Shown piece by piece: positions 34,334 to 43,636 of a stretch of DNA of 64,000 nucleotides. The position numbers and the translations under genes were made by a program. The stretch is from positions 313,518 through 377,517 of the forward strand of contig CAMPHF010000002.1 of the NCBI GenBank assembly GCA_946885915.1, read 5' to 3'. Positions within the stretch are counted from its first letter, which is position 1; every line of letters begins with the position of its first letter. The notes under the pieces were generated by a model that did no database searches, was not told where the DNA came from, and was given only the letters and a program-made list of their open reading frames with translations. The DNA comes from an uncultured Idiomarina sp. (lineage in GTDB: Bacteria > Pseudomonadota > Gammaproteobacteria > Enterobacterales > Alteromonadaceae).

Positions 34334-36187
34334 CTAATGAAACGTGAATGGAAGGTCACGAGCTATGTTTTTAATAAAGCACTCTGGCCCCTCTAACTCC
34401 TGCGGCTCTGATGCTAATGTGCGCTCGTGCATATCATTAATAACCGAGCCCATCACATGTAATACGCCTGAGTGCTGCGGAGCATTCGCCAGTAAAATTG
34501 ACTGCTCTATCCAAGGTTTTGTGTTCGCATACTGGTTGGTGAAGCGCCAAATGAGCATTCCTCTGTACAAAGCAATCAACTGCCACGGATGACCCGACTC
34601 ACTCTGCCATTGCTGTTGTTGTGACCAGTAGGCTCGTGCAATATGCTTTGTAATCTCAGGGCACATGATGCAGGCCCTTAGTAGTAAATAATGGCTAAAC
34701 CTTCTGCTGCGCGCGCCAGTGGCATATTCAATCGCTACCTTACGAAGGTCCAACTCCGTCTCTACGTTCAATAAATCACATAACCCATTGATGACCTCGT
34801 GTTCGTTGGCGTTCGCCTGATCCATCAACCAAATTAGTTGGTAATTTCGAGTTTGATTTATGTCTGCTAGGGCATCCGTTTGATCGTGTAACGATAAAAA
34901 AACCTCTAGTGCTTGTTGAAAAAAATGGGGTGCGCCAGCATCGTTCTTGAAGGCATAAATTTGCCCCATACTAGAGAGCAACTTGCCATAATTTTTTTTA
35001 CCAATCATGGCTACGGGAATTTTAAGAGCCTCTTCAGCGGTTGATTCTGCAGCTTCAAAATTGAAGTTATTGCAATGCATGACGATGGTTCGAAGGAATG
35101 TTTGACAGGCGATTTGGGCATTCTCGTCGAACAACTGCATCGCTAGCGTGTGAGCGGACGTGGCTAACGCTTGTTCTACCCGGCCCAAGTGGTTGGCGGC
35201 TGCTAATTGCGTATTCTTCAACCTTAGCTTTTGTATTGAGCTTGTATTATCTGGTTGGGCTTGGGCTAACCAATCTGTGGCATTTAACAGAGCGTGCGGA
35301 TGGTATTCCTTACGCTCTAGTTTATCGGCGCAATGGGATAGAAACAGCTCCCAGAGAGGCACATCAACTTGGCAACGCAAAGCTACTTCCTGCAAACTCT
35401 CCTCTAATATTGTTCCTTCTCGCTCTGCCTGACTTGTGCTGGCGATTTGATACCAATCTACAGGGGTAAGCTTGTGTTGGTGCTGAATAATTAAAAATAA
35501 GCGCTCTAATATATGTGATTCGGACTCAATCAAGCAGCCATCCAATAGCTCCGTTTCTTCAATAAATTTCCGGTTTGTCGGTTTAGGACTTCCCCACACA
35601 TAAGCGAGACTATCAACATAACCATTATGTGGATGTCCTGTTTTTGGAATGATTTGAAAATTGAGATTTAGATTGGCGAGCCGCTGCGGGGAAAGAGATT
35701 TCATTTCAGTTTTTAAGGTTTCTGCCAACGCTCTAAGATCTGCACCCTCACGATAGGGTGCGCGCTGTTCAATAAATACTTTTAATGTAATCGGAGCGCC
35801 TGAGGCTGGCAGTAATGCAAGAACCCAACGAACCAGGTGCTGAACCGCGTTTATCCAACTTCGGCCTTCTAATTCACTAAGTTGGATAGTCGCACCCAAA
35901 ATACCGATTGATTGATGCTTTAGAAGTTTCCTTAATTTGTGGTGAACTTCGTACGGCGAGCTGTCGGTCGCATGAAAAGCGTGTGGTAATAAAGGTAACT
36001 TGACGGCTTCAGGGTGTAGTAAGCCGACAACACGGCCAACTTGGTGATCCTCAGCAGGCAGCGTAAGCGCCTCAGCATTAAAGCGCGACCCTGTTTCATC
36101 TATGAGTAAGTGCCACACCTCCGCTTCCGGCAAATTAAGAATGCTATTAGGGTGAACTCTACTCATAAAATCAACAACTACGTCCAT
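34334..36187 (-). CDS. DUF3800-like (RNase H-fold) domain plus helical repeats
   Basis: 617 aa, first gene of the minus-strand operon. The N-terminus LLIDETGS (D30-E31) and a later NGYVDSLAYVWGS (D about 191) match the DES/TG...D pattern of DUF3800-type RNase H-fold proteins. Residues about 260-600 are alpha-helical repeats of TPR/HEAT character (ALATSAHTLAMQLFDENAQIACQ, EALKIPVAMIGKKNYGKLLSSMGQIYAF). It may be a nuclease or a nucleic-acid sensor with a protein-binding scaffold. The domain call is by eye and moderate; the operon position suggests a sensor. Confidence 0.55.
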   Translation of the reverse strand: MDVVVDFMSRVHPNSILNLPEAEVWHLLIDETGSRFNAEALTLPAEDHQVGRVVGLLHPEAVKLPLLPHAFHATDSSPYEVHHKLRKLLKHQSIGILGATIQLSELEGRSWINAVQHLVRWVLALLPASGAPITLKVFIEQRAPYREGADLRALAETLKTEMKSLSPQRLANLNLNFQIIPKTGHPHNGYVDSLAYVWGSPKPTNRKFIEETELLDGCLIESESHILERLFLIIQHQHKLTPVDWYQIASTSQAEREGTILEESLQEVALRCQVDVPLWELFLSHCADKLERKEYHPHALLNATDWLAQAQPDNTSSIQKLRLKNTQLAAANHLGRVEQALATSAHTLAMQLFDENAQIACQTFLRTIVMHCNNFNFEAAESTAEEALKIPVAMIGKKNYGKLLSSMGQIYAFKNDAGAPHFFQQALEVFLSLHDQTDALADINQTRNYQLIWLMDQANANEHEVINGLCDLLNVETELDLRKVAIEYATGARSRRFSHYLLLRACIMCPEITKHIARAYWSQQQQWQSESGHPWQLIALYRGMLIWRFTNQYANTKPWIEQSILLANAPQHSGVLHVMGSVINDMHERTLASEPQELEGPECFIKNIARDLPFTFH

Positions 36188-36351
36188 GTGCGGTGCTATT
36201 TGGAGATACTACATAGTTTGTCCTGACATTTGAAGTTCTGCTTCTGCGCTCCAGCTTAAGTTTGCTGCGTACGAAACCTTTTGACTGCAATCCCCAAACC
36301 CAAGCAGTTATCCCCAGAAAATTCCGTTAAACTGCAACGAAGGAGTTCTCT

Positions 36352-36648
36352 ATGCGCAAATCCGACAAAAAGCTCGATAACGAAATCATCCGCCAGCTCA
36401 CTGAAGTCTGCGAAACTATGAAGCCGCAGCTATCGGGTTTTGTGTGGCTCACGCACACCGTGAATTACCAGCGCTTCCCGGCTAGCCTGAATATCACTCT
36501 GGTATTTAATGAAGATGTACCGGAATCGGTGTTATTGGAGGAACTGGCGCAGTTGGTGCCAAAGGTTCAAACGGCGTTAAAGCCCTTAATTGGCCATATA
36601 CTGCCCGCGAAACAAATTGAAGCACGGCGCGAACATCAGCTACATTAG
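36352..36648 (+). CDS. Conserved hypothetical protein (chromosomal)
   Basis: 98 aa, SD AAGGAG before ATG. Small soluble protein with alpha/beta character (SGFVWLTHTVNYQRFPASLNITLVF). I recall similar short proteins conserved in marine gammaproteobacteria, sometimes loosely labelled Fis-family regulators, but no helix-turn-helix is evident. First gene with chromosome-like composition right of the island. Confidence 0.55.
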   Translation: MRKSDKKLDNEIIRQLTEVCETMKPQLSGFVWLTHTVNYQRFPASLNITLVFNEDVPESVLLEELAQLVPKVQTALKPLIGHILPAKQIEARREHQLH

Positions 36649-36709
36649 GTTTTTTTCACTCCAAACGCCTGAAGTTAAAGCTCGGCACGCCACTTCACAA
36701 GGAAACAGC

Positions 36710-37243
36710 ATGGCTACCTCTATATCTGATGACGCAATTCTAAAGGCGACCGGACAGCCGTGGCAGCATTGGTGTGAAACACTCGAGCAAGCCGGCGCAC
36801 GCGATTTAACGCATACTGAAATCGCACAATACCTTGCCCAACAGCAGCACCTTTCTCATTGGTGGGCGCAAATGCTCACGGTTAATTTTGAACAACATAT
36901 TGGCCGGCGAGTGGTAGGTCAGGATTGCACGGGTAAGTTTCGTGTATCTGCTAGTAAAACAGTGGCCGGTAGCATGGATGATGCGCTCACCCTCTGGATG
37001 AATGCCATGCAATCGCGCACCGACTTCAGCGATATTCCGATCAGTCGCGGCCCTGATATATCCCAAACTGAAAAATGGCGCTACTGGCGCTGTGGGCTCG
37101 CCGATGGTTCAGCGGTGTCGATTAATATTTATGAAAAAGCGCCGGGCAAAGCGGCATTATCAGTTGAGCACTCCAAGCTCGAAAGTGACGCCCAAGTTGA
37201 GCACTGGCGAGAGTATTGGAAGGGCATATTAAAAGCGCTTTAA
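36710..37243 (+). CDS. DUF4287/SRPBCC-like protein
   Basis: 177 aa from ATG 36710 (SD CAAGGAAA); earlier in-frame ATG codons overlap the previous gene and lack a ribosome site. The N-terminus TGQPWQHWCETLEQAGARDLTHTEIAQYL...LSHWWAQMLTVNFEQHIG follows the DUF4287-like pattern (W..W...L, HTEIA, WWAQ.VTV.YE). The remainder looks like an SRPBCC/AHSA1-type beta-helix fold (KWRYWRCGLADGSAVSINIYEK). Biochemical role unknown. Confidence 0.7.
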   Translation: MATSISDDAILKATGQPWQHWCETLEQAGARDLTHTEIAQYLAQQQHLSHWWAQMLTVNFEQHIGRRVVGQDCTGKFRVSASKTVAGSMDDALTLWMNAMQSRTDFSDIPISRGPDISQTEKWRYWRCGLADGSAVSINIYEKAPGKAALSVEHSKLESDAQVEHWREYWKGILKAL

Positions 37244-37244
37244 G

Positions 37245-38024
37245 CTAGTTGTTACGGCCAATATGTTTGTTGCTAAACCGCGTTAGCCAACTTGGCGACA
37301 CCTTAGCACCAAGCGCCAGCAGTTTAGTTTGCCAACCCACCGGCCAATGCACTTTGTTGCCACGATAATGCGCCATGCGAAACGCGGTGTTGGCAATATC
37401 CTCGGCGGTTAGTCGCACCCCTAAGCACTTAATACTGCCAGCATCCATGTCGGTTACCATGCTGGTTTGTACAAACAGCGGCATAATATCCATTACTTGA
37501 ATATTTTTGGCTTCCCACTCAATACTAAGCGCTTCGGTAAGCGCGCGCACGGCAAACTTGCTGGCCGAATAACTGGCGAGCGAGGGTTGGCCATAAATGG
37601 CACTGGCAGAGCTCATATTGATCACGCGTGCGACACCTTGTGCGCCAGCACGCACCAAATATGGCAGCGCCGCATAGGAGCCTGCCAAAACCCCTTCCAC
37701 GTTCACCCGCAACATACGCTGTTGGGCCTCTAGTGAAATAGTCTCAAAGGCGCCGGAATACAAAATGCCGGCGTTGTTGAATAAAAGGTCAATGCCGGAA
37801 TCGCCAGCAAAACTCGCCAGCGCCTGTTGCCACGATGCGGCATCAGTCACGTCCAGCACACCAGTGACTAATCGCTCACCAGCTTGTGCGACTTCGCGCA
37901 GGTTATCGAGCGCCTCAATATTTATATCAAACGCCCCAACGCGCCAGCCCTCAGCCAGAAATTTCAGCGCTGTCGCCCGACCAATACCAGCCCCTGCACC
38001 GCTTATAAAAATCGCTTTCGTCAT
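37245..38024 (-). CDS. Short-chain dehydrogenase/reductase
   Basis: 259-aa classical SDR with Rossmann motif SGAGAGIG (8-15), NNAG (about 87-90), catalytic Ser in NMSSAS and YSASK (about 151-155). NAD(P)-dependent oxidation or reduction of an unknown alcohol or carbonyl. The Asp after beta-2 (AFDINIE) favours NAD(H). It converges with the preceding gene (1-bp gap). Confidence 0.88.
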   Translation of the reverse strand: MTKAIFISGAGAGIGRATALKFLAEGWRVGAFDINIEALDNLREVAQAGERLVTGVLDVTDAASWQQALASFAGDSGIDLLFNNAGILYSGAFETISLEAQQRMLRVNVEGVLAGSYAALPYLVRAGAQGVARVINMSSASAIYGQPSLASYSASKFAVRALTEALSIEWEAKNIQVMDIMPLFVQTSMVTDMDAGSIKCLGVRLTAEDIANTAFRMAHYRGNKVHWPVGWQTKLLALGAKVSPSWLTRFSNKHIGRNN

Positions 38025-38151
38025 TTGAAAATCAGTTCCTAGTTGAGGCTATGTTTGTAGTTGGCCCCCTCATTTGACCCCCCGTACTACACGCGGCAAA
38101 AATTATTTCTGGGATAATCGTGATTCAACTCACCAAGTTCTGAGATCTAAA

Positions 38152-38682
38152 ATGAACAATTTACTAAAAAATATTTCTGCAAGCTTTGCAAACTGGTTAC
38201 AGGGTTTCTTCAAGAAAAAAGTACGACGGACAAGCAAGGGCACTCGTTTCTCAACGAGCAATGTTTTGATTGGTTTAGTTTTAGCTGCTTTTATAGACTT
38301 TGGAAAGCGTCAGATTACTGAACTTGCGTTTGATATATTTATAAGTTCTATGAATCTGAGTCTTCTACATTTTTTTATGGTTGTATTGTTAATTGTTTTG
38401 CCATTTTACGGCCTAGCTTGTATCGAAGCTCACAAACAACCGGCTATCAAACGTTCACTATCTCGAATACTTTATCTCCTCTGTATCCTGTTGACTTGTG
38501 GATTCATAATCATCGCATCATTAATGGCCGGCCTGGGCATATTTTGTCTCTTTCAAGGATATGCTTATTCAGCGGACGTGATACTGAGCGCTCTGTCTAC
38601 AGCACTGTTTCTCTCCCTAAGTGCAATCTCAGCACAGTTTGCGAGAGAGTTTTTTCATATGGGAGCGCGCACCATTAATTAA
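38152..38682 (+). CDS. Integral membrane protein, unknown
   Basis: 176 aa from ATG 38152; the frame is open from 38074 but nothing there resembles a ribosome site, and the chosen start also has a weak one. A basic N-terminus (FFKKKVRRTSKG) is followed by about four hydrophobic segments (VLIGLVLAAFI; LLHFFMVVLLIVLPFYGLA; ILYLLCILLTCGFIIIASLMAG; VILSALSTALFLSLS). No family recognised. Lower GC than its neighbours, so possibly acquired. Confidence 0.5.
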   Translation: MNNLLKNISASFANWLQGFFKKKVRRTSKGTRFSTSNVLIGLVLAAFIDFGKRQITELAFDIFISSMNLSLLHFFMVVLLIVLPFYGLACIEAHKQPAIKRSLSRILYLLCILLTCGFIIIASLMAGLGIFCLFQGYAYSADVILSALSTALFLSLSAISAQFAREFFHMGARTIN

Positions 38683-38702
38683 GCGCGAGGTGTAACAGGG
38701 GT

Positions 38703-38722
38703 AGTGAGCGCCTGCGCTCACT
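38703..38722. terminator. Hairpin between convergent membrane-protein gene and rlmA
   Basis: AGTGAGCG (38703-38710), loop CCTG, CGCTCACT (38715-38722). A perfect 8-bp stem that overlaps the rlmA stop codon in a convergent gap. No strong T run follows; a terminator role is only likely by position. Confidence 0.35.
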
Positions 38723-39536
38723 TACCTACCTCAAATTCGCGCACATACACATCGGCGGTTAGCCGCAGCGAGGTAAGTGCTTCGGCCCGTGCACGGCCTT
38801 CGGCACTGGCGCGGTATAAATGTGGGGTCATGGTGAGTAACTGTTGAATGGCGGCCGCGGTTGGCAGCTCAAATTCAAAGGTTACGCGTTGTTCTGAGCA
38901 TAGCGACCAATCGTCGGTTACCACCGAATCATAGGCTTTCTCATGCACCTCAGCATAAATAATGGCTTTTAATTCAGCCAGATGCTGGGGCGCCGGATCA
39001 ACTGTAATTAAACGGCCGCCAGGGCGTAACACGCGTTTAAATTCGCTCAATACGGCAAAGCCAAACACGCTCAACACCGCATCAACACTATCATCGGCTA
39101 GGGGTATGGCACTGTTAGAAGCCACCACATAAGCGCCCGATTTATCGGTCCGCGCCGCGGCTGCCACCGCCCACTTCGAAATATCGAGCCCAACCCGCTG
39201 CACGTTTTTAGCTAGCGTATGGTCACCCAGCGCACGCAAGTAATAACCCTCGCCGCAACCGGCATCGAGCACCTTAACTGGCTCACTCCGGAGCACCACA
39301 TCGCTCAGCGCGGCGGCTATGGGCGCATAATAACCGGCAGCCAAAAACTCGGCGCGCGCTTGCACCATGGCTTTGCTATCGCCCGGATCTCGTGAGCGCT
39401 TATGTTGCACGGGCAGTAAATTCACATAGCCCTGCCGCGCCATATCGAAGCTGTGGCCATGGGCACAGTGCCAACTTGATTCTTGCTGCTGCAACGGGGT
39501 GCGATCTAAGGGGCAAATAAAAAGAGAAGTTGTCAT
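38718..39536 (-). CDS. rlmA: 23S rRNA (guanine-745-N1)-methyltransferase
   Basis: 272 aa from ATG 39536 (MTTSLFICPLDRTPL). N-terminal zinc finger CPLD...CAHGHSFD (res 8-30), the RlmA signature YVNLLPVQHKRSRDPGDSKAMVQAR, and SAM site VLDAGCGEGYYLRAL (about 90-104). It methylates G745 of 23S rRNA hairpin 35 in E. coli. Length matches the family (about 270 aa). Confidence 0.9.
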   Translation of the reverse strand: MTTSLFICPLDRTPLQQQESSWHCAHGHSFDMARQGYVNLLPVQHKRSRDPGDSKAMVQARAEFLAAGYYAPIAAALSDVVLRSEPVKVLDAGCGEGYYLRALGDHTLAKNVQRVGLDISKWAVAAAARTDKSGAYVVASNSAIPLADDSVDAVLSVFGFAVLSEFKRVLRPGGRLITVDPAPQHLAELKAIIYAEVHEKAYDSVVTDDWSLCSEQRVTFEFELPTAAAIQQLLTMTPHLYRASAEGRARAEALTSLRLTADVYVREFEVGK

Positions 39537-39645
39537 CGCGCTATTGTAGGCAAGTTCCAGCGGCGCAACAACGATTTGCACGCGGCTCGACCAACGCGGC
39601 GCGCTCAGCTATATTTTCCAATTCACTTATTAATGGATTATTAAT

Positions 39646-40359
39646 ATGGCAACTTCCAAGCTACCCGTGAAGCTATACGAAGCTATAGTGCTACTGGCGT
39701 TACACGATGAAAAAGGCACTTCGGTCGGCTGGTACATTGAATACAGTGTGGCTGCAGCCATTCTTGCCGAGCTCATGTTGCGTCAGAAAATAGCGCTTAG
39801 CAGCGATAATAAGCAGCATGTAGGAGTGCTAGACAGCTCACCGACAGGCGATCCAGTCATGGATGAGGCGCTTGCGAAAATCGCAGAGAAAAGCCGACCA
39901 GACTCGCTGCAAAATTGGGTTATGGCCATTGGCTACATTCATGATTTGAAGCATAAAGTAGCCGCGCAGCTGGTGGCCGACGGTATTATTGAAGCCGATA
40001 CACAAAAGGTACTGTGGCTGTTTACTCAGAAAATTTATCCGGAAGTGAACCCCGAGCCGGAGCGCATCATACGTGAGCAAATGCGTGCAGTGGTGTTAAC
40101 CGATGTCACGCCCAGCCATCCGCATTTGTCATTATTGATTGCTCTGGCACAAAGTGCCTACTTACTTCCTGAAGTATTCACTAAATCCGAGCTAAAAGCC
40201 CATAAAGCGCGTATTGATGCTATTGCTAAAGGTGAGCTACTCGGTGAGGCTGCAAGCGATATCGTGAACTCAGTACAAGCTGCCATTATGGTGGCCGTTA
40301 TTTTGCCGACCATTTTATCAGCGGCTACCACCGCATCTACGAGTTCGAGCGGCTGCTAA
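39646..40359 (+). CDS. GOLPH3/VPS74-like (GPP34) protein
   Basis: 237 aa. The N-terminal pattern KLPVKLYEAIVLLALHDEKGTS...YSVAAAILAELMLRQKIAL is typical of bacterial GPP34 proteins, followed by DPVMDEALAKI and a helical body. Eukaryotic GOLPH3 binds PI4P; bacterial members are mostly uncharacterised. The C-terminus has a hydrophobic helix (AAIMVAVILPTILSAAT), perhaps a membrane-binding segment. Confidence 0.8.
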   Translation: MATSKLPVKLYEAIVLLALHDEKGTSVGWYIEYSVAAAILAELMLRQKIALSSDNKQHVGVLDSSPTGDPVMDEALAKIAEKSRPDSLQNWVMAIGYIHDLKHKVAAQLVADGIIEADTQKVLWLFTQKIYPEVNPEPERIIREQMRAVVLTDVTPSHPHLSLLIALAQSAYLLPEVFTKSELKAHKARIDAIAKGELLGEAASDIVNSVQAAIMVAVILPTILSAATTASTSSSGC

Positions 40360-40447
40360 CTGGCGTCTACTCGAGGAATCACGTAGCATCGGTAGCCACT
40401 ACCTACATGCACAATCATAACAATACATAACAGCACAGGAGCACCAC

Positions 40448-42316
40448 ATGTTCGAGTACAAACGTCTCGCCCTCGCGGTTTCTATGGCACTTTTGGTAAG
40501 CGCATGTTCTGATGCGCCATCTAACGATGCCGCGAATAACCAAGCCCCAAACGCCCAAGCGCAAACCGCAGCGCCTAGCGCAGAAGTAGTGGCCGCTGAG
40601 TCGGAAAAAGCCAATCAGCTATTTGAAGATATTTTCACTGAAACGGTCATGCGCAGCCCAATGTACCAGTCATATTTGGGCATTAAGCAAGACCAAGATA
40701 AGTGGGACGATATTTCAGAAGCTCGCTCTGCTGAAGATTTAGCACTCCAAAAAGCGCAACTTGAGCGGGTGATGGCGCTTGATCCAACCTTACTAAATGA
40801 GCAAACCCGCCTGAGTTGGCAGCTGATGAAGCAGCAGCTAGAGCAAGATATTGCTGATTACAAATGGCGCCACTACAACTATCCGGTTAACCAAATGTTC
40901 GGCATGCACTCTAGCGTGGCGTCGTTGCTGATCAACCAACACCGGGTACAAGAAGTGGCGGATGCCGAAGCTTACATTGCCCGCTTGAATGGCTTACCAG
41001 AATTGTTTGCGCAGTTAGAAGAAAACTTAAAGCTGCGGGCTGAAAAAGGCATCATGGCACCGAAATTTGTGTATCCGTACGTTGTTAGCGACAGCCAAAA
41101 CATTATTTCTGGCGCGCCTTTTGACGATGGTGAAGCCAGTGCCTTGTGGGATGATTTCACCAGCAAAATTGGTGGTTTAGATATTGATGAAAGCCAGCAC
41201 GATGCGCTACGTGAGCAAGCCCGCACTGCCATGCTGGAATCCGTGAAGCCGGCCTACGAGAGCTTGATCAGCACTGTAGAAGAAATAGCGGCGCAAGCTG
41301 ACACTCGTGATGGCGCGTGGAAATTCCCGGATGGTGAAGCGTTTTATAACAATGCGTTACAGCGCACCACCACCACAGACTTAACCGCCGACGAAATTCA
41401 TCAAATTGGCTTAAGTGAAGTGGAGCGTATTCACGGCGAAATGCGCGAGATCATGAAGAAAGTCGGTTTTGATGGCACCTTGCAAGAATTCTTCGTGCAC
41501 ATGCGCAACAACCAAGACTTCATTTACCCAGACACTAAAGAAGGTCGTGAGCGCTATTTGGCAGAAGCCACCGCCATTATCGACACTATGCGCGGGCGCT
41601 TGGACGAGTTGTTTTTACGCCAGCCTAAAGCCGACATGATTGTGAAAGCGGTTGAACCTTTCCGCGAAAAATCAGCGGGTAAAGCGTTTTATCAGCAGCC
41701 TTCTATGGATGGTTCACGCCCGGGCGTGTATTACGCCAACTTGTACGACATGGCATCTATGCCGACCTATCAAATGGAAGCCTTGGCGTATCATGAAGGT
41801 ATTCCAGGTCACCACATGCAAATTGCGATTCAGCAAGAGCTTGAAGGTATTCCATCGTTCCGAAAGTTCGGCCGTTACACTGCCTACTCTGAGGGTTGGG
41901 GCCTGTACACCGAGTTATTGCCAAAAGAAATCGGCTTTTATGAAGATCCGTACTCTGATTTTGGCCGTTTAGCGATGGAGTTGTGGCGTGCAGTGCGCTT
42001 GGTGGTAGACACCGGCATTCACTCGAAACAATGGACGCGTGAAGAGAGTATTGATTTTTACGTGACCAACACGCCTAACGCGGAAGCCGATGCGCGCAAA
42101 ATGGTGGAACGCCATATTGTGATGCCCGGTCAGGCAACGGCCTACAAAATTGGTATGAACAAAATTGTCGAATTGCGTGAAAAAGCTAAAGCTGAACTAG
42201 GCGAGGCCTTTGATATTCGTGAATTCCACGATGTGGTGTTAGCAAGAGGTGCGGTGCCACTGAACGTGCTCGAGCAATTTGTTGATGCTTATATTGCTGA
42301 GAAAAAAGCGGTTTAA
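40448..42316 (+). CDS. DUF885 family lipoprotein (putative metallopeptidase)
   Basis: 622 aa, SD CACAGGAG. Signal peptide with lipobox LVSAC (Cys20), so an outer- or periplasm-facing lipoprotein. DUF885 body with zinc-site-like YHEGIPGHHMQIA (about 449-461), preceded by GVYYANLYDMASMPTYQMEALAYHE and followed by AYSEGWGLYTELL. Family members are predicted dipeptidase-like; substrate unknown. Followed 16 bp later by the CPXCG gene, perhaps cotranscribed. Confidence 0.9.
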   Translation: MFEYKRLALAVSMALLVSACSDAPSNDAANNQAPNAQAQTAAPSAEVVAAESEKANQLFEDIFTETVMRSPMYQSYLGIKQDQDKWDDISEARSAEDLALQKAQLERVMALDPTLLNEQTRLSWQLMKQQLEQDIADYKWRHYNYPVNQMFGMHSSVASLLINQHRVQEVADAEAYIARLNGLPELFAQLEENLKLRAEKGIMAPKFVYPYVVSDSQNIISGAPFDDGEASALWDDFTSKIGGLDIDESQHDALREQARTAMLESVKPAYESLISTVEEIAAQADTRDGAWKFPDGEAFYNNALQRTTTTDLTADEIHQIGLSEVERIHGEMREIMKKVGFDGTLQEFFVHMRNNQDFIYPDTKEGRERYLAEATAIIDTMRGRLDELFLRQPKADMIVKAVEPFREKSAGKAFYQQPSMDGSRPGVYYANLYDMASMPTYQMEALAYHEGIPGHHMQIAIQQELEGIPSFRKFGRYTAYSEGWGLYTELLPKEIGFYEDPYSDFGRLAMELWRAVRLVVDTGIHSKQWTREESIDFYVTNTPNAEADARKMVERHIVMPGQATAYKIGMNKIVELREKAKAELGEAFDIREFHDVVLARGAVPLNVLEQFVDAYIAEKKAV

Positions 42317-42332
42317 TTAAAGCAGGTGAGCG

Positions 42333-42527
42333 ATGTCGCTAGGTTATGAATCTGAATTTTCTTGCCCTTATTGCATGGCACCCAATTCCTTAGAAATTGA
42401 TGCCATGAACGATGTAGGGCAAGCGCAAATTGTAGATTGCCAGATTTGTTGCCAACCGATTGAGCTCACCGTCGTCGAGACGGGCCGTGGCGATTTTGAC
42501 GTCATTGCCCGTACCGACGATGAATAA
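42333..42527 (+). CDS. CPXCG-motif cysteine-rich protein
   Basis: 64 aa with CPYC (11-14) and CQIC (about 36-39), a four-Cys zinc-ribbon family of conserved small gammaproteobacterial proteins. Function unknown. SD AGCAGGTGAG before ATG. Confidence 0.85.
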   Translation: MSLGYESEFSCPYCMAPNSLEIDAMNDVGQAQIVDCQICCQPIELTVVETGRGDFDVIARTDDE

Positions 42528-42602
42528 ACACCGCCCCCGCTAAAAAGTCAGTGCTTCAGTCATAAATTCGGTGGGACTTAAATAGTGACGAGGCTCTCAT
42601 CA

Positions 42603-43508
42603 CTAACTCTCCACAATGGTCTGATATTGCGCCGCCAAATAATCGATTAAGGCGCGTACTGACGGCAGCATGCCACGCCGCGATGGGAAAACACAATGAA
42701 TCACTTCGCTGCGCGGACGCCAGTCTGGTAGCACGCTGATCAACCTGCCAGCTGCAAGCTCTCGTTGCACCATTAACACCGGCAGTTGCACGATGCCAAC
42801 ACCGCGTATCGCCGCCTGCTTAAGCGCTAACATATCTGTGGTCATATAGCGCGGTTGAAATAGGACGCGCTCACTCTCCCCCTGCGCGTTGTGTAATAAC
42901 CAGTGGTGATTTTCATTCGGTGTATCGCGTGCCATTGTCGGCAGTGTTGGTAGTAACCTTGGATGAGTGGGTGTGGCGTACTGCGCTAACAATTCAGGGG
43001 CCGCCACAATACATTGCTCCCGGCTTGCAAAAACTCTATACGCCAGCTCACTGTCCTCTAGTGGCAAAGCGCGTACTCTGATCGCTAAATCGTAGCCTTC
43101 AGCCAGCACATCGACCCGTCGATTGGTCGCATCGAGCTCAATATTCACTTGTGGATAGCGCACCATAAACTCGGCCAACATCTCGCCAACGTGAAAGTTA
43201 AGCAGCCCAATCGGACACGACAAACGCACGGTTCCACAAGGTTCCGCGCGCATTTTCTGCACCGCCTCAAGTGCGCTATCGGCTTCAATGAGCACTGCTC
43301 GGCAATGCTCATAAAATTTCTGGCCAATTTCGGTTAAGTGAAAAACCCGAGTAGAACGCACAATTAAATGAGTATCCAAACGCTCCTCAAGCTGACGAAT
43401 ACGCCGACTCAGATTCGATTTGGCAACATTCAACGCCCTGCCTGCTGGAGAAAACCCGCCGTGCTCGACAACTTTTGCAAAATAAAATAGGTCGTTCAGA
43501 TCATACAT
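42603..43508 (-). CDS. LysR-family transcriptional regulator
   Basis: 301 aa. N-terminal winged HTH (DLFYFAKVVEHGGFSPAGRALNVAKSNLSRRIRQLEERL, res 5-43) and a LysR substrate-binding domain (from about 90, VRLSCPIGLL). It is divergent from the pirin-isochorismatase operon across a 128-bp gap containing a TGTTCT-N6-AGAACA palindrome. It is expected to regulate that operon, as is common for LysR-pirin pairs. Confidence 0.92.
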   Translation of the reverse strand: MYDLNDLFYFAKVVEHGGFSPAGRALNVAKSNLSRRIRQLEERLDTHLIVRSTRVFHLTEIGQKFYEHCRAVLIEADSALEAVQKMRAEPCGTVRLSCPIGLLNFHVGEMLAEFMVRYPQVNIELDATNRRVDVLAEGYDLAIRVRALPLEDSELAYRVFASREQCIVAAPELLAQYATPTHPRLLPTLPTMARDTPNENHHWLLHNAQGESERVLFQPRYMTTDMLALKQAAIRGVGIVQLPVLMVQRELAAGRLISVLPDWRPRSEVIHCVFPSRRGMLPSVRALIDYLAAQYQTIVES

Positions 43509-43531
43509 TCGTTCACCCGCACCTTCTTTAT

Positions 43532-43549
43532 TGTTCTATAAAAAGAACA
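43532..43549. promoter_or_regulatory. Palindrome in the lysR-pirin intergenic region
   Basis: TGTTCT (43532-43537) and AGAACA (43544-43549) are perfect 6-bp arms around ATAAAA, followed by another GTTCTTTT. It is placed between the divergent starts and suits a LysR binding site. Confidence 0.5.
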
Positions 43550-43636
43550 CTGAGTTCTTTTTTATTATCTACTACAACTTTCGTTCTTTATCTAGCATAG
43601 CAATTATCCATCGTCTGCATAGTTAAGGAGCCATTT

